DNA of 64,000 nt from Paraburkholderia sp. HP33-1 (GTDB lineage Bacteria > Pseudomonadota > Gammaproteobacteria > Burkholderiales > Burkholderiaceae), in the NCBI RefSeq assembly GCF_021390595.1, contig NZ_JAJEJR010000001.1, positions 558,001-622,000 on the forward strand, written 5' to 3'. Both the position numbers and the translations under genes were made by a program. Positions 45,617 to 54,871 of the stretch are shown here, piece by piece. Position 1 is the stretch's first letter; each line of letters opens with the position of its first letter. The notes beneath the pieces were generated by a model that saw only the letters and a list, made by a program, of their open reading frames with translations, had not been told where the DNA came from and made no database searches.

Positions 45617-45692
45617 TGGTAGGCCGTACGGGATTCGAACCTGTGACCAACGGATTAAAAGTCCGCTGCTCTACCAGCTGAGCTAACGACCC
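45617..45692 (-). tRNA. tRNA-Lys (anticodon UUU)
   Basis: A 76-nt cloverleaf with genome-encoded CCA. The 5' end is GGGTCGTTAGCTCAGCTGG. The anticodon loop CTTTTAA gives anticodon TTT (lysine codons AAA/AAG). The T loop is TTCGAAT. The acceptor stem has G1-U72 and U4-G69 wobble pairs, and the T stem has an A51-C63 mismatch; otherwise all conserved positions are present. It is flanked by a consensus promoter and an intrinsic terminator. Confidence 0.97.
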
Positions 45693-45706
45693 AAAAGAGA
45701 AGCGAG

Positions 45707-45735
45707 ATTATATCGGCGCACCGATGCCCTGTCAA
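45707..45735 (-). promoter_or_regulatory. consensus sigma-70 promoter of tRNA-Lys
   Basis: On the reverse strand TTGACA (45735-45730), a 17-nt spacer and TATAAT (45712-45707) give a perfect sigma-70 promoter. Transcription would start near 45700, about 8 nt before the tRNA. Confidence 0.93.
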
Positions 45736-45761
45736 CTCAGCAAGGCCGTCGGGCGAAAATG

Positions 45762-45790
45762 AAAAGCCCGGGCATCGCTACCCGGGCTTT
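45762..45790 (-). terminator. intrinsic terminator of the tol-pal-cpoB operon
   Basis: AAAGCCCGGG and CCCGGGCTTT form a perfect 10-bp stem with an 8-nt loop; a short T-run follows on the reverse strand. It is 87 nt after the cpoB stop. Confidence 0.85.
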
Positions 45791-45876
45791 CCAGCGAGAG
45801 GCGCGCGTGGCTATCACTCCGGACACTGCGCGTTACTGCCAACTACATCAAAACGTGATCAATCCGCCACCACGAA

Positions 45877-46635
45877 CTACTTGATCTGCGACAGCTTGCT
45901 CTGCGCCGACTGCGCGACGTCCGAGCCGGCGTATTGCGCGACGATCTGCTCGAGCGTCTTTTTCGCCGCGGCCTTCTGGCCTTGTTCGAGCTGATTGTTC
46001 GCGATCGCGAGCAGCGCTTCCGGAGCACGCGGATGCTGCGGGTACTTGGCCACAATACCTTGCCAGATCGCCGTCGAACCCTTGTAGTCGCGCAGCGCAT
46101 ACAGCGCGTTGCCGAGCCAGTATTGCGCCGTCGGCTGATAGGGGCTGCTCGGATACTTGGAGATGAAGCTGCGGAACGATGCCGCCGCGTTCTTGAAATC
46201 GCCGCTGCGGAATTGCTGTGAAGCCGCGTTGAACGCATCGGTTTCACCCGGCTGTACGTCGCCCTGGACGCCGTCCACCGTCTGTTGCTGCGGCTCGAAT
46301 TTCTTCAGGCGCGCATCGAGATCGGTGTAGTAGTCCTTCTGCTGCTTTTGCAGCGTCGTGAGCTGGTTCGCCATGTCCTCGTTCTGTCCGCGCAGCGTCG
46401 CGACCTGCTGGTTCAGCTGGTCGAGTCGGTTGGACTGATCGAGGATCGTGCGCTGCGCCGCCGACAGCTGACTCGACAGACTATCGGTCTTCGAGCGCAG
46501 ATCGAGAATGGCCTGGCGGGCCTGATCGTCGTCGAACATGCCCGCATGGGCGGGCACGGCCGCGAGGGCCGTGCCTGCGACGCAGGCCGCTGCGGCAAAC
46601 CGCAGCCAGGAGAAACGATGCGTCATTCGGCTCAT
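45877..46635 (-). CDS. cpoB: cell division coordinator CpoB (YbgF)
   Basis: Periplasmic 252-residue protein that links Tol with peptidoglycan synthesis by PBP1B during division. It has a signal peptide (about residues 1-30, VPAHA), a coiled coil at about 40-95 (TILDQSNRLDQLNQQVATL), and C-terminal TPR repeats from about 130 (FNAASQQFRSGDFKNAAASF, AQYWLGNALYALRDYKGS, ALLAIANNQLEQGQKAAAKK). An alternative start three residues later (46626) is possible. It is the last gene of the tol-pal operon, 11 nt after pal. Confidence 0.95.
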   Translation of the reverse strand: MSRMTHRFSWLRFAAAACVAGTALAAVPAHAGMFDDDQARQAILDLRSKTDSLSSQLSAAQRTILDQSNRLDQLNQQVATLRGQNEDMANQLTTLQKQQKDYYTDLDARLKKFEPQQQTVDGVQGDVQPGETDAFNAASQQFRSGDFKNAAASFRSFISKYPSSPYQPTAQYWLGNALYALRDYKGSTAIWQGIVAKYPQHPRAPEALLAIANNQLEQGQKAAAKKTLEQIVAQYAGSDVAQSAQSKLSQIK

Positions 46636-46646
46636 AACCCGTTGAC

Positions 46647-47153
46647 TTACTGTTGATACACGAGGTCAGCGCGGCGGTTCTGTGCCCACGACGCTTCGTC
46701 ATGACCCGTTGCCAGCGGCTTTTCCTTGCCGAGGCTCACGGCTTCCATTTGCGAATCCGACACGCCCATCAGCGACAGCGAACGGCGCACGGCTTCAGCA
46801 CGCCGCTGGCCGAGTGCGAGGTTGTATTCGCTGGTGCCGCGCTCGTCGGTGTTGCCTTGGATCAGCACGTGACGCTGCGGGTGGCTCTTCAGATACTGCG
46901 CGTGTTGTTGCAGCAGCGGTTGATAGTCGTCCTTGACCGAGTAGGCGTCGAAGTCGAAGTAGATGCTGCGCTTCGCGAGCGGGCTGTTCGGATCGTTTAG
47001 CGGGTCGACGTTGACCGTCGCGACGTCGTTCGGGTTCGGTTGAGCGCTGCCAGCGCCCTTGTTGGCATTTTCGTCGAGCTTGACGCCCGAGTGACATGCG
47101 GCCAATGCACCGACCATCACGACGGCGAATGCGAAACGAAGTTTGGACATCAT
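46647..47153 (-). CDS. pal: peptidoglycan-associated lipoprotein Pal
   Basis: 168-residue outer-membrane lipoprotein that binds peptidoglycan and TolB. Its lipobox LAAC places the modified Cys at residue 20. The C-terminal OmpA-like domain contains IYFDFDAYSVKDDYQPLLQQ and GNTDERGTSEYNLALGQRRA, the diaminopimelate-binding signature. ATGs at 47153 and 47150 are both possible. It belongs to the tol operon. Confidence 0.97.
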   Translation of the reverse strand: MMSKLRFAFAVVMVGALAACHSGVKLDENANKGAGSAQPNPNDVATVNVDPLNDPNSPLAKRSIYFDFDAYSVKDDYQPLLQQHAQYLKSHPQRHVLIQGNTDERGTSEYNLALGQRRAEAVRRSLSLMGVSDSQMEAVSLGKEKPLATGHDEASWAQNRRADLVYQQ

Positions 47154-47185
47154 TTGATTACTCTCCTTGTGTTATTGCATCAACG

Positions 47186-48478
47186 TTATTGCATAAACGG
47201 GCCCCAGGACGGCTCGCGTACGTTGCCGCCCTGAACGGACAGGACCTGCCGAGTGCGACCGTCGGTCGATACTGCGGCCAACACGCCACGGCCGTTCACC
47301 TGAGTGGCGTAAAGAATGTACTGACCATTCGCCGCGAAGCTCGGCGATTCGTCTTGTGTCGTGTCCGTCAGGCCCGTGGCGGTTCCGCCTTGCAGGTCCT
47401 GGAGATATAGCTTGAAAGCACCGCCGACGCGCGAGATGTAGGCGAGCTGCTTGCCGTCAGGACTCACACGCGGGCTGGTGTTGTAGCTGCCCGTAAACGT
47501 GACGCGCTGCGCGCTGCTCGCGCTTTCGCCTTGCGCCGGCATCTTGTAGATCTGTGGTGCACCGCCGCGGTCGCTCGTGAAATAGATCCACTGACCGTCA
47601 GGAGAGTAGGTCGGCTCGGTGTCGATCGAGCTGCCCTGCGTGAGACGACGCAGGCCGCTGCCGTCGGCGTTGACCGCGAAAATCTGCGTATTGCCGGTGC
47701 GCGACAGCGCGACGGCGAGCGTACGGCCATCCGGCGACCAGGCCGGCGCACTGTTGTTACCCTTCTGATCCGATACGACCACGCGACGGCCCGTGGGCAG
47801 GTCGTGAATATAGACGATCGGCTTTTTCTTCTCGAACGATACGTAGGCGACCTTGGTGCCATCAGGCGACCAGGCTGGCGAGATGATCGGCTCGGGGCTC
47901 GACAGCGCGATATGCGCGTCCTGGCCGTCCGAATCTGAAATCTGCAACTGATAACGACCGCCCGTCTTGATCACGTACGACAGGCGCGTCGCGAACACGC
48001 CGCGGTTGCCCATCAGCTTGGCGTAAATGTAGTCCGCGACCTTGTGCGCGCTCATGCGCAAGCCGCTTTCCGGGCTCACCAGCACGAGGCCGCCGAGGCT
48101 TTCGCCCTTGACCGTGTCGTACAGCTTGAAGCGCACTTCGTACTGGCCGTTCGGCAGACGGTTTACGCTGCCCGCGACGAATGCATTGGCGCCCTTGGCC
48201 TTCCATGCGCCGAGGTCCACGGAATCGGTTTCGGAGACCGGCGTCGAGCCTGCGTCGATGTTCGTGAATTTGCCGCTGCGTTGCAGATCCTGACGCACGA
48301 TCGTGCTGACCTGCTGGGGGGAGTTCGCTTCATTGGCGAAATTCGCCGTTGCGATCGGAAACTGGGTGGATCCGACGCCCGTCACGAGGACGTTGAGTTG
48401 TGCGTTGGCGGCACCGCCGACGGCGATCAGGCACGTTGCCACGAGTGTTCGCAGGCCTAGCTTGGTCATCAAACTCAT
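47186..48478 (-). CDS. tolB: Tol-Pal system translocation protein TolB
   Basis: Periplasmic protein of 430 residues that binds Pal and TolA. Signal peptide: residues 1-26 (ending AANA). An N-terminal domain ([20 protein letters not shown]) precedes a six-bladed beta-propeller made of [30 protein letters not shown] repeats. The ATG at 48478 has GAGGAA 8 nt upstream, which decides it over alternatives at 48496 (TTG) and 48469. Next genes are pal and cpoB. Confidence 0.97.
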   Translation of the reverse strand: MSLMTKLGLRTLVATCLIAVGGAANAQLNVLVTGVGSTQFPIATANFANEANSPQQVSTIVRQDLQRSGKFTNIDAGSTPVSETDSVDLGAWKAKGANAFVAGSVNRLPNGQYEVRFKLYDTVKGESLGGLVLVSPESGLRMSAHKVADYIYAKLMGNRGVFATRLSYVIKTGGRYQLQISDSDGQDAHIALSSPEPIISPAWSPDGTKVAYVSFEKKKPIVYIHDLPTGRRVVVSDQKGNNSAPAWSPDGRTLAVALSRTGNTQIFAVNADGSGLRRLTQGSSIDTEPTYSPDGQWIYFTSDRGGAPQIYKMPAQGESASSAQRVTFTGSYNTSPRVSPDGKQLAYISRVGGAFKLYLQDLQGGTATGLTDTTQDESPSFAANGQYILYATQVNGRGVLAAVSTDGRTRQVLSVQGGNVREPSWGPFMQ

Positions 48479-48616
48479 GCTGTATGGGTTCCTCAAAACG
48501 GTTTTACTTAATACTCAAAGACAGCAGACAGACCGGAAAGCGGCTATTTCGTTCCCATGCAACGCCGCGCGGGGCAGGGCGCGGCGTGGGGCGCCAGTCG
48601 GTTGTCAGGGCTGCCA

Positions 48617-49642
48617 TCAACCTGCCGGGACCAGCGTGATAGTGAAGCTTTCCGGCGTCTTGCCGTTGACGTCTTGGGGCATTGGATCGGAACGCTGCAC
48701 GGCCCGCAATGCGGCGGCATCCCACGCGGAGTTGCCGCTGCTGCGGGAAATGGATGCGCTCAGCAGCGTGCCGCCAGGCGAGCAACGTACCGCGATCACC
48801 GTCTCGAGGCCTTCAGTCGGGCCCGACCAGATGATGTTCGGACGAACGCGCCGTTGAACTCTGTCGTTAAATGCCGACGTTGCCGCTGTGCCGCCCGAAC
48901 CGCTACCCGTTCCGCTCTTGCCCAGGCCGTTGCTGCTGGTACTGCTGCCGCCCACACCGCCCGCGACGCCTTGCATCTGCGCAAGCCGCGCGCGACGCTC
49001 GGCGTCGAGCTGCTTCTTCGCCTGCGCGGCCGCATCGGCTTGTGCCTTGGCCTTCGCCGCTTTCTCCGCGTCAGCCTTCTTCTGCGCTTCCGCCTGAGCC
49101 TGCTTTTGCTGCTGCTCCTGCTGCTCTTTCAGTTGCTGCTGCTTTTGCTGCTCGGCGAGTTGCTGTTGCTTGAGCTTCTCCGCCTGCTGCTGTTCCTGTT
49201 GCTGCTTGAGCTTCGCCGCTTTCTGCGCGGCGAGCTGGGCCGCCTGTTGCTCCGCCAGCTGCTGCTGACGTTTCGCTTCCGCGTCCTGCTGCTCTTTCAG
49301 TTTCTGCTGGCGCTGCTGTTCTGCCAGTTGCGCCGCGCGAGCCGCTTCCTGTTGCTGGCGCTTCTTTTCCTGCAGCGCGATGTCGGCCTGCTCGTCGCGC
49401 ACGGGCGGGGCAGGGGCGACCGGCGCGGGCGGCGGCGTGACAACGGGATGCGGGATCGCAGAATCCGGCACCTCGGTCCACAGTTCCGCTTCCTCGCCCT
49501 CGGGCGTGCTGTTCTGCCAGTGGATGCCGTGATACAGGAAGAATCCGAGCAGCGCATGCATCACCAGCGCGAACAGAAAAGCTCGCCCGGTGCCGCGTTC
49601 ACGCGGTGGCTGAAGCGGATAGTCGGAGTTCTTGCGGATCAT
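48617..49642 (-). CDS. tolA: Tol protein TolA
   Basis: 341-residue inner-membrane protein spanning the periplasm to reach TolB/Pal. It has one membrane helix at residues about 22-40 (AFLFALVMHALLGFFLY), then a long Ala/Lys/Gln/Glu helix (about 70-220) of KQQQLAEQQ-like repeats. A Gly/Ser linker (GGSSTSSNGLGKSGTGSGSG) leads to a C-terminal domain (VIAVRCSPGGTLLSASISRS). Its start overlaps the tolR stop by 4 nt. Start and domain order match TolA. Confidence 0.95.
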   Translation of the reverse strand: MIRKNSDYPLQPPRERGTGRAFLFALVMHALLGFFLYHGIHWQNSTPEGEEAELWTEVPDSAIPHPVVTPPPAPVAPAPPVRDEQADIALQEKKRQQQEAARAAQLAEQQRQQKLKEQQDAEAKRQQQLAEQQAAQLAAQKAAKLKQQQEQQQAEKLKQQQLAEQQKQQQLKEQQEQQQKQAQAEAQKKADAEKAAKAKAQADAAAQAKKQLDAERRARLAQMQGVAGGVGGSSTSSNGLGKSGTGSGSGGTAATSAFNDRVQRRVRPNIIWSGPTEGLETVIAVRCSPGGTLLSASISRSSGNSAWDAAALRAVQRSDPMPQDVNGKTPESFTITLVPAG

Positions 49643-50085
49643 TGCGATTTGACGAGCAATCCAACGCGCTTGACGCCCTGAGCCTTCAGCTGGGACATCA
49701 CGTTCATCACGGCTTCGTATTTCACGGTTTTGTCGGCGGCGATCACGACGGGCTGATCGGGGTGCGATTGTGCCCGATCCGCGATGAAACCGTTGAGGCC
49801 AGCCTTCGTCATGTCTTCCTGCTGCTGCGTGCCGGAGTCGTCCTTGTACTTGACGCTCATGTTGCCGTCGGCGCGGATGTTGACGATCACGGGCGGCGTC
49901 TGTTGCTGGGGCGCGGCGCCGCCGACGGTCGGCAGATTGACGATCGACGGCGCGACGAGCGGCGCCGTGACCATGAAGATCACGAGCAGCACGAGCATCA
50001 CGTCGATGTATGGCACGACGTTGATGTCGGCCATCGCGCGCCGCTGACGCGAGCCGCGCATGCTTGAGGAGCGGGAGCCTGCCAT
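49639..50085 (-). CDS. tolR: Tol protein TolR
   Basis: 148-residue ExbD-like proton-channel subunit. The membrane helix includes ADINVVPYIDVMLVLLVIFM with the essential Asp, followed by a periplasmic domain. The ATG at 50085 is preceded by a perfect AAGGAGG at 7-nt spacing. It works with TolQ and overlaps tolA by 4 nt. Confidence 0.96.
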   Translation of the reverse strand: MAGSRSSSMRGSRQRRAMADINVVPYIDVMLVLLVIFMVTAPLVAPSIVNLPTVGGAAPQQQTPPVIVNIRADGNMSVKYKDDSGTQQQEDMTKAGLNGFIADRAQSHPDQPVVIAADKTVKYEAVMNVMSQLKAQGVKRVGLLVKSQ

Positions 50086-50095
50086 CGTGGCCTCC

Positions 50096-50773
50096 TTACT
50101 GTGCCTGGCGCTGCAGGATGTTCGAGAACTCTTCGATGAAGGTTTCGAAGCGGATCGCCAGGCGGTCGATGTCGTGCGCGTAGCGGTTATAGGCAACCAC
50201 GGCCGGAATTGCGGCGAACAGGCCGATCGCGGTGGCGGTCAGCGCCTCGGCGATGCCCGGCGCGACGTTCGCGAGCGTGGCCTGCTGCACGTTGGCGAGG
50301 CCGCGGAACGCATTCATGATCCCCCACACCGTGCCGAACAGACCGATATACGGGCTGACCGAACCGACCGATGCGAGAAACGCGAGGTTCGCTTCGAGCA
50401 CATCCATTTCACGCTGGAACGCAGCGCGCATCGCGCGACGGGCGCCGTCGAGAATCGCGCCGGAATCGTTCAGGCGCTTCTCTTTGCCTTTCAGGAATTC
50501 GCGCATGCCGGACTCGAAAATCCGCTCGAGCGCGCCAATCGTGTGGCGGTTGTTCGCGGCGCTCTGATACAGCGCCTGCAGGTCTCCGCCCGACCAGAAA
50601 TCACGCTCGAAGCGTTCAGTTTGCGCGCGCGCCCGGCGAATCGCAAACCACTTACGGAAGATGAAAGTCCAGGAGAGCAGCGACAGCAACAGCAGCAGAG
50701 CCATGACGGCCTGGGCCAGCAGGCTCGCGTTGAGTACGAGTGAAACGATCGACAGATCTTGTGTAGTGTTCAT
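50096..50773 (-). CDS. tolQ: Tol protein TolQ
   Basis: 225-residue ExbB-like proton-channel protein with three membrane helices: residues about 15-40 (LLAQAVMALLLLLSLLSWTF), about 135-160, and about 170-195 (ALTATAIGLFAAIPAVVAYN). VSPYIGLFGTVWGIMNAF is the family signature. It forms the inner-membrane motor with TolR. tolR starts 10 nt after its stop. A 187-nt gap separates it from ybgC, so a separate promoter is possible. Confidence 0.96.
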   Translation of the reverse strand: MNTTQDLSIVSLVLNASLLAQAVMALLLLLSLLSWTFIFRKWFAIRRARAQTERFERDFWSGGDLQALYQSAANNRHTIGALERIFESGMREFLKGKEKRLNDSGAILDGARRAMRAAFQREMDVLEANLAFLASVGSVSPYIGLFGTVWGIMNAFRGLANVQQATLANVAPGIAEALTATAIGLFAAIPAVVAYNRYAHDIDRLAIRFETFIEEFSNILQRQAQ

Positions 50774-50960
50774 AAAGATTCGTTTTAACGTCCCGGGAAG
50801 GGGGCGTCCGGCTGCAAGGCCGCTTCAAGCTTGCCGTGAGCAAAACGGAAGCTTCGGCGATATCGAAGCCGAACCATGCTTTGTGTTACCTGACCGGTAT
50901 GAGTTCGCTGGCCCCGTAACAACGAGGCGCAGGCATCGTCCGTTGACATGTCGCCGCTGT

Positions 50961-51416
50961 TCAGTCCCCGTGCTGGCTCACGCCCGGCCCGCGCCGCAGC
51001 GCGGCGAGAACCGAAGCCGGGATCGCGGCCGGCCGCAGCGTCGCGCGGTCCACGCAGCCAACCCGGACCGAACCGGTAGCCAGCAACACGCCTTCGCGCC
51101 ACGCTTCCTGCACGAAGTCTACCGAAGCTCGGCCAAGACGCTCGATCCGGCTGACAATTTTCACGATGTCGTCGAGCCGGGCCGGAGCCCGGTAGTCGAC
51201 CGCGGTACTGCGCACGATGAAAATCGCGTCGTTTTCTTCCGCGAGCCGATGCTGGTCGACACCGCACGCGCGCAGCCATTCGGTGCGCGCGCGTTCGAAA
51301 AACTTCAGGTAATTGGCGTAAAACACGATGCCGCCGGCGTCGGTGTCTTCGTAGTACACGCGGATGGGCCACGTGTAGCCGATTTCCGTGCCGGGCTGGC
51401 TGGTCGACATATTCAT
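50961..51416 (-). CDS. ybgC: tol-pal-associated acyl-CoA thioesterase YbgC
   Basis: A 151-residue hot-dog-fold thioesterase. Asp in YYEDTDAGGIVFYANYLKFF is the catalytic residue, and the FFERARTEWLR helix is conserved. In E. coli it acts on acyl-CoA and interacts with acyl carrier protein. Its place upstream of tolQ is typical. The start is uncertain among ATGs at 51425, 51416 and 51410; none has a strong ribosome site. Confidence 0.93.
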   Translation of the reverse strand: MNMSTSQPGTEIGYTWPIRVYYEDTDAGGIVFYANYLKFFERARTEWLRACGVDQHRLAEENDAIFIVRSTAVDYRAPARLDDIVKIVSRIERLGRASVDFVQEAWREGVLLATGSVRVGCVDRATLRPAAIPASVLAALRRGPGVSQHGD

Positions 51417-51622
51417 GCGGCGCATTCTACCGGAACGCACACCGAGGGGTCTGTTTCAAAGTGTGCGGTCCGTGTGGCGGGCGTCGGCGGTGATCGTGGC
51501 CGGCTTTTCCGGCCGTGCCAGGACTGCGAGGAGCACGATGTCGGCCGCCATGCGGCAAAGCCGTGAATGGGAGTGGCGGGGCAAATTGCCGCACCGGCGG
51601 GCGTCCCCGCCCGCCCTCAAAC

Positions 51623-52369
51623 TCAGCCGCGATGCACGGCCAGACCGCCGAACGACTGCGCGACCGGCATCAGCTCGATCGTGTTGATGTTGACGTGGGC
51701 CGGGCGCGTGGCGATCCAGTAGATCGAATCCGCGATGTCTTCGGCGGTCAGCGGCTGCACGTTTTCGTAGACCTTGGCGGCCTTGTCGTCATCGCCGCGA
51801 TAGCGCACGTTCGAGAATTCGGTGCCGCCGCACAGACCCGGCTCGATGTCGGTCACGCGCAGCGCGGTGCCGGCGAGGTCGGCGCGCAGGTTCAGGCTGA
51901 ACTGGCGCACGAACGCCTTGGTCGCGCCGTACACGTTGCCGCCCGCGTACGGCCAGCGGCCCGCCACCGAGCCCAGATTGAAGATATGCCCGCGATTGCG
52001 CTCGACCATGCCGGGCAACAGCGCATGCGTGACCTGCACGAGGCCCGTGCAATTCGTCTCGATCATGGTGTTCCATTCGTCGAGGCTCGCCTTGTGCGCC
52101 GGCTCGGTGCCGAGCGCGAGGCCGGCGTTGTTGACGAGCACGTCGATCGCGGCGAACCCGGCCGGCAGCGAGGCCGGCACGGCTTCGACGGCGGCGCGGT
52201 CACGCACGTCGAGTTCGTACGGCAGCAGTGCGTCGCCGAGCTCGTCGGCGAGTGCCTGCAGGCGGTCCTTGCGGCGGGCGGTGGCGACGACGCGATGGCC
52301 GCCTTTGACAAATGCGCGGGCGATGGCGGCGCCGAAGCCGGCCGACGCTCCAGTGACAAACACGATCAT
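51623..52369 (-). CDS. NADP-dependent short-chain dehydrogenase (YdfG-like)
   Basis: 248 residues, the same length as E. coli YdfG, which reduces 3-hydroxy acids and malonic semialdehyde. The nucleotide site is VFVTGASAGFGAAIARAF, NNAG is at about residue 80, and the catalytic YGATKAF (YxxxK) is at about residues 148-154. The start MIVFVTGASAG at 52369 is preceded by AGGGAAC. The frame upstream stays open far into glyA on the opposite strand, but that is an artefact of high GC. It is divergent from glyA. Confidence 0.9.
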   Translation of the reverse strand: MIVFVTGASAGFGAAIARAFVKGGHRVVATARRKDRLQALADELGDALLPYELDVRDRAAVEAVPASLPAGFAAIDVLVNNAGLALGTEPAHKASLDEWNTMIETNCTGLVQVTHALLPGMVERNRGHIFNLGSVAGRWPYAGGNVYGATKAFVRQFSLNLRADLAGTALRVTDIEPGLCGGTEFSNVRYRGDDDKAAKVYENVQPLTAEDIADSIYWIATRPAHVNINTIELMPVAQSFGGLAVHRG

Positions 52370-52580
52370 TGCAGTTCCCTGGTCGGTAAGAGGCAAAGGC
52401 CCCAAGCCTACTTCCAATGCGGCGCTGCGGCAAGGATGCACGAGGCAGATCGGCGCCGGTCGCGGGGGCGCGCAGCGGGTGCGCGACGCGGGCGGCGCGC
52501 TTTCGTCAGACGGTTGCGTGGCGGCCGCGCCAGCATGGCTGGATGGCCCGCCAGCGGCCGCTGGAGCGCCCGCAAGCTGG

Positions 52581-52609
52581 TTGCCTATTCGGGCCTCTTC
52601 CAATACACT
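52581..52609 (+). promoter_or_regulatory. sigma-70-type promoter of the ZTP riboswitch-glyA transcript
   Basis: TTGCCT (52581-52586), a 17-nt spacer and TACACT (52604-52609) lie just upstream of the riboswitch. Initiation near 52616 would place the RNA 5' end about five bases before the aptamer. The 211 nt upstream, back to the dehydrogenase start at 52369, hold nothing else recognisable. Confidence 0.75.
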
Positions 52610-52620
52610 AACGCGCTCGA

Positions 52621-52739
52621 CCCTGCGTGACTGGCGATAGAACCGAGTCGTCCGACTCAGCCGATTCAACCAATCGGGTTCAAGGTGGAACAACCCACCG
52701 TGAAGCGCAGGGTGCCGTTTTGCCGTTCGCCTGGGCAGC
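52621..52739 (+). ncRNA. ZTP/ZMP riboswitch (pfl motif) controlling glyA
   Basis: P1 pairs CCCTGCG (52621-52627) with CGCAGGG (52706-52712). The conserved strand GTGACTGGCGA (52627-52637), the hairpin GGTGG/CCACC (52684-52688 with 52695-52699) and the 3' element CCGTTCGCCTGGGCAG (52723-52738) match the pfl consensus. The segment between the core strands carries additional hairpins (GAGTC/GACTC; CCGATT/AATCGG). ZTP binding reports low 10-formyl-THF and turns on glyA and related genes. About 180 nt of leader follow with no clear terminator, so the switch mechanism is unknown. Confidence 0.88.
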
Positions 52740-52921
52740 CGTGAACCGCGCGCATGAATCTGCGCTGACGGTGGCTGGCCTGCCTCGCGCGTGCGGCGAC
52801 TCTCCACTCGCCACGTCACGGCAGACCTCACCACCCGCAGCGCTGCGTACCCCGCTGTGTACCCTCTACGCAGGATTCGGCGCACGATCCGGTCAACCTG
52901 AAAACACTCAACGGAACCCGT

Positions 52922-54169
52922 ATGTTTGACAGAGCCCAAAGCACCATCGCCAACGTCGATCCTGAACTCTGGAAAGTCATCGAGCAGGAAAACCGCCGTC
53001 AGGAAGAGCACATCGAACTGATCGCGTCGGAAAACTACACGAGCCCGGCCGTGATGGCCGCCCAAGGCTCGCAACTCACGAACAAGTACGCCGAAGGGTA
53101 TCCGGGCAAGCGCTACTACGGCGGCTGCGAATACGTCGACGTCGCGGAGCAACTGGCGATCGATCGCGTGAAGCAGCTGTTCGGCGCCGAAGCCGCGAAC
53201 GTGCAGCCGAACTCGGGCTCGCAGGCGAACCAGGGTGTGTTCTTCGCGATGCTCAAGCCGGGCGACACGATCATGGGCATGAGCCTCGCGCACGGCGGTC
53301 ACCTCACGCATGGCTCGCCCGTCAATATGTCGGGCAAGTGGTTCAACGTGGTCAGCTACGGCCTGAACGAAGCCGAAGACATCGACTACGACGCTGCTGA
53401 AAAGCTCGCGCACGAACACAAGCCGAAGCTGATCGTGGCGGGCGCGTCCGCGTTCGCGCTGCGCATCGATTTCGAACGCATGTCGAAGATTGCGAAGTCG
53501 GTTGGCGCCTACTTCATGGTCGACATGGCGCACTACGCCGGTCTCGTCGCTGCGGGCGTCTATCCGAACCCGGTGCCGCACGCCGATTTCGTCACCACTA
53601 CCACGCACAAGAGCCTGCGCGGCCCGCGCGGCGGCGTGATCCTGATGAAGGCCGAGTTCGAGAAGCAGATCAACTCGGCAATCTTCCCGGGCATCCAGGG
53701 CGGTCCGCTGATGCACGTGATCGCCGCGAAGGCCGTCGCGTTCAAGGAAGCGCTGTCGCCGGAATTCAAGGCGTATCAGCAGCAGGTCGTCGAGAACGCG
53801 CGCGTGCTCGCTGAGACGCTGGTCAAGCGCGGTCTGCGCATCGTATCGGGCCGCACCGAAAGCCACGTGATGCTGGTCGACCTGCGCGCGAAGAAGATTA
53901 CCGGCAAGGCTGCCGAAGCGGCACTCGGCGCGGCGCACATCACGGTCAATAAGAACGCGATCCCGAACGATCCGGAAAAGCCGTTCGTGACCTCGGGCAT
54001 CCGCCTCGGTTCGCCGGCCATGACCACGCGCGGCTTCGGCGTGAAGGAAGCCGAGCAGGTCGGCAACCTGATCGCCGACGTGCTGGATAACCCGGAAGAC
54101 GCCGCGACGATCGAGCGCGTGAAGGCTCAGGTCGCCGAGCTGACCAAGCGCTTCCCGGTCTACGGCTAA
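52922..54169 (+). CDS. glyA: serine hydroxymethyltransferase
   Basis: Interconverts serine and glycine while making methylene-THF, a main one-carbon source. The 415 residues contain the PLP lysine Lys230 in [35 protein letters not shown] lies near residue 37 and [14 protein letters not shown] near residue 125. It begins [13 protein letters not shown], typical of Burkholderia. Its leader carries a ZTP riboswitch. nrdR starts 6 nt after its stop. Confidence 0.98.
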   Translation: MFDRAQSTIANVDPELWKVIEQENRRQEEHIELIASENYTSPAVMAAQGSQLTNKYAEGYPGKRYYGGCEYVDVAEQLAIDRVKQLFGAEAANVQPNSGSQANQGVFFAMLKPGDTIMGMSLAHGGHLTHGSPVNMSGKWFNVVSYGLNEAEDIDYDAAEKLAHEHKPKLIVAGASAFALRIDFERMSKIAKSVGAYFMVDMAHYAGLVAAGVYPNPVPHADFVTTTTHKSLRGPRGGVILMKAEFEKQINSAIFPGIQGGPLMHVIAAKAVAFKEALSPEFKAYQQQVVENARVLAETLVKRGLRIVSGRTESHVMLVDLRAKKITGKAAEAALGAAHITVNKNAIPNDPEKPFVTSGIRLGSPAMTTRGFGVKEAEQVGNLIADVLDNPEDAATIERVKAQVAELTKRFPVYG

Positions 54170-54175
54170 GCTGTC

Positions 54176-54658
54176 ATGCATTGCCCCTTCTGCCGCCATG
54201 CCGATACGCAGGTCGTCGACTCGCGCGTATCCGAAGACGGCGCGACGATTCGCCGGCGCCGCCGCTGCCCGGCCTGCGACAAGCGTTTCACGACGTATGA
54301 GCGGGTCGAGCTGGCGTTGCCGTCGGTCGTCAAGAAGGATGGCACGCGCACGGAGTTCGATCGCCGCAAGATCGTCGCGAGCATGCAACTGGCGCTGCGC
54401 AAGCGCCCGGTTGCGGTGGACGCGATCGAGGCGGCGGTCGCCCGCATCGAGTATCAGCTGCTTGGCAGCGGCGAGCGCGAGGTGCGTAGCGAGCGCCTCG
54501 GCGAACTCGTGATGAACGAGTTGCGCGCGCTCGATACGATCGCCTATGTCCGTTTCGCTTCCGTGTACCGGCGCTTCGAAGACGTCTCCGAATTCGAGGA
54601 CGTGATCGAGGAATTCCGCCGCGCCTCTTCCCCGCCCAAGCCGTCCCGCAAGCGCTGA
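54176..54658 (+). CDS. nrdR: transcriptional repressor NrdR
   Basis: 160-residue repressor of ribonucleotide reductase genes that senses ATP/dATP. The zinc ribbon has Cys3, Cys6, Cys31 and Cys34 (CPFC ... CPAC), followed by the ATP-cone domain (residues about 49-139; [20 protein letters not shown]). Length and start are standard. It is 6 nt after glyA, the usual betaproteobacterial glyA-nrdR pair. Confidence 0.98.
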   Translation: MHCPFCRHADTQVVDSRVSEDGATIRRRRRCPACDKRFTTYERVELALPSVVKKDGTRTEFDRRKIVASMQLALRKRPVAVDAIEAAVARIEYQLLGSGEREVRSERLGELVMNELRALDTIAYVRFASVYRRFEDVSEFEDVIEEFRRASSPPKPSRKR

Positions 54659-54871
54659 GCGCGCGCGTGCCGCACCTGGCTTGCGGTCGTTCGTTTTCAT
54701 CGCCTCGCGCATTTCGCGCCTTTGTTCACGCATCGCTTCTCCCGCCTCCGTGATGGATCGTCACGTGCATTGTTGCGTGCGCTAGCGTCTGAATGCCACC
54801 TGGCCGTTCGGACGATGGTCGGAACGCCCGCAAATCGCTAGATTGGCTGCATTCGTTCAAAACGATCAGGT

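Noticed and set aside
45617..45692. tRNA-Lys as an integration site for a mobile element
   Set aside because: No integrase or repeated tRNA fragment lies nearby; the flanks are core genes.
48479..48616. Extra gene between tolA and tolB
   Set aside because: The 138-nt gap has no frame with a ribosome site; alternative starts of tolB explain the apparent extension.
51623..54733. 1036-codon frame merging the dehydrogenase with the reverse strand of glyA
   Set aside because: The dehydrogenase ends its homology at MIVFVTGASAG; the upstream extension runs antisense to glyA and nrdR and through the riboswitch.
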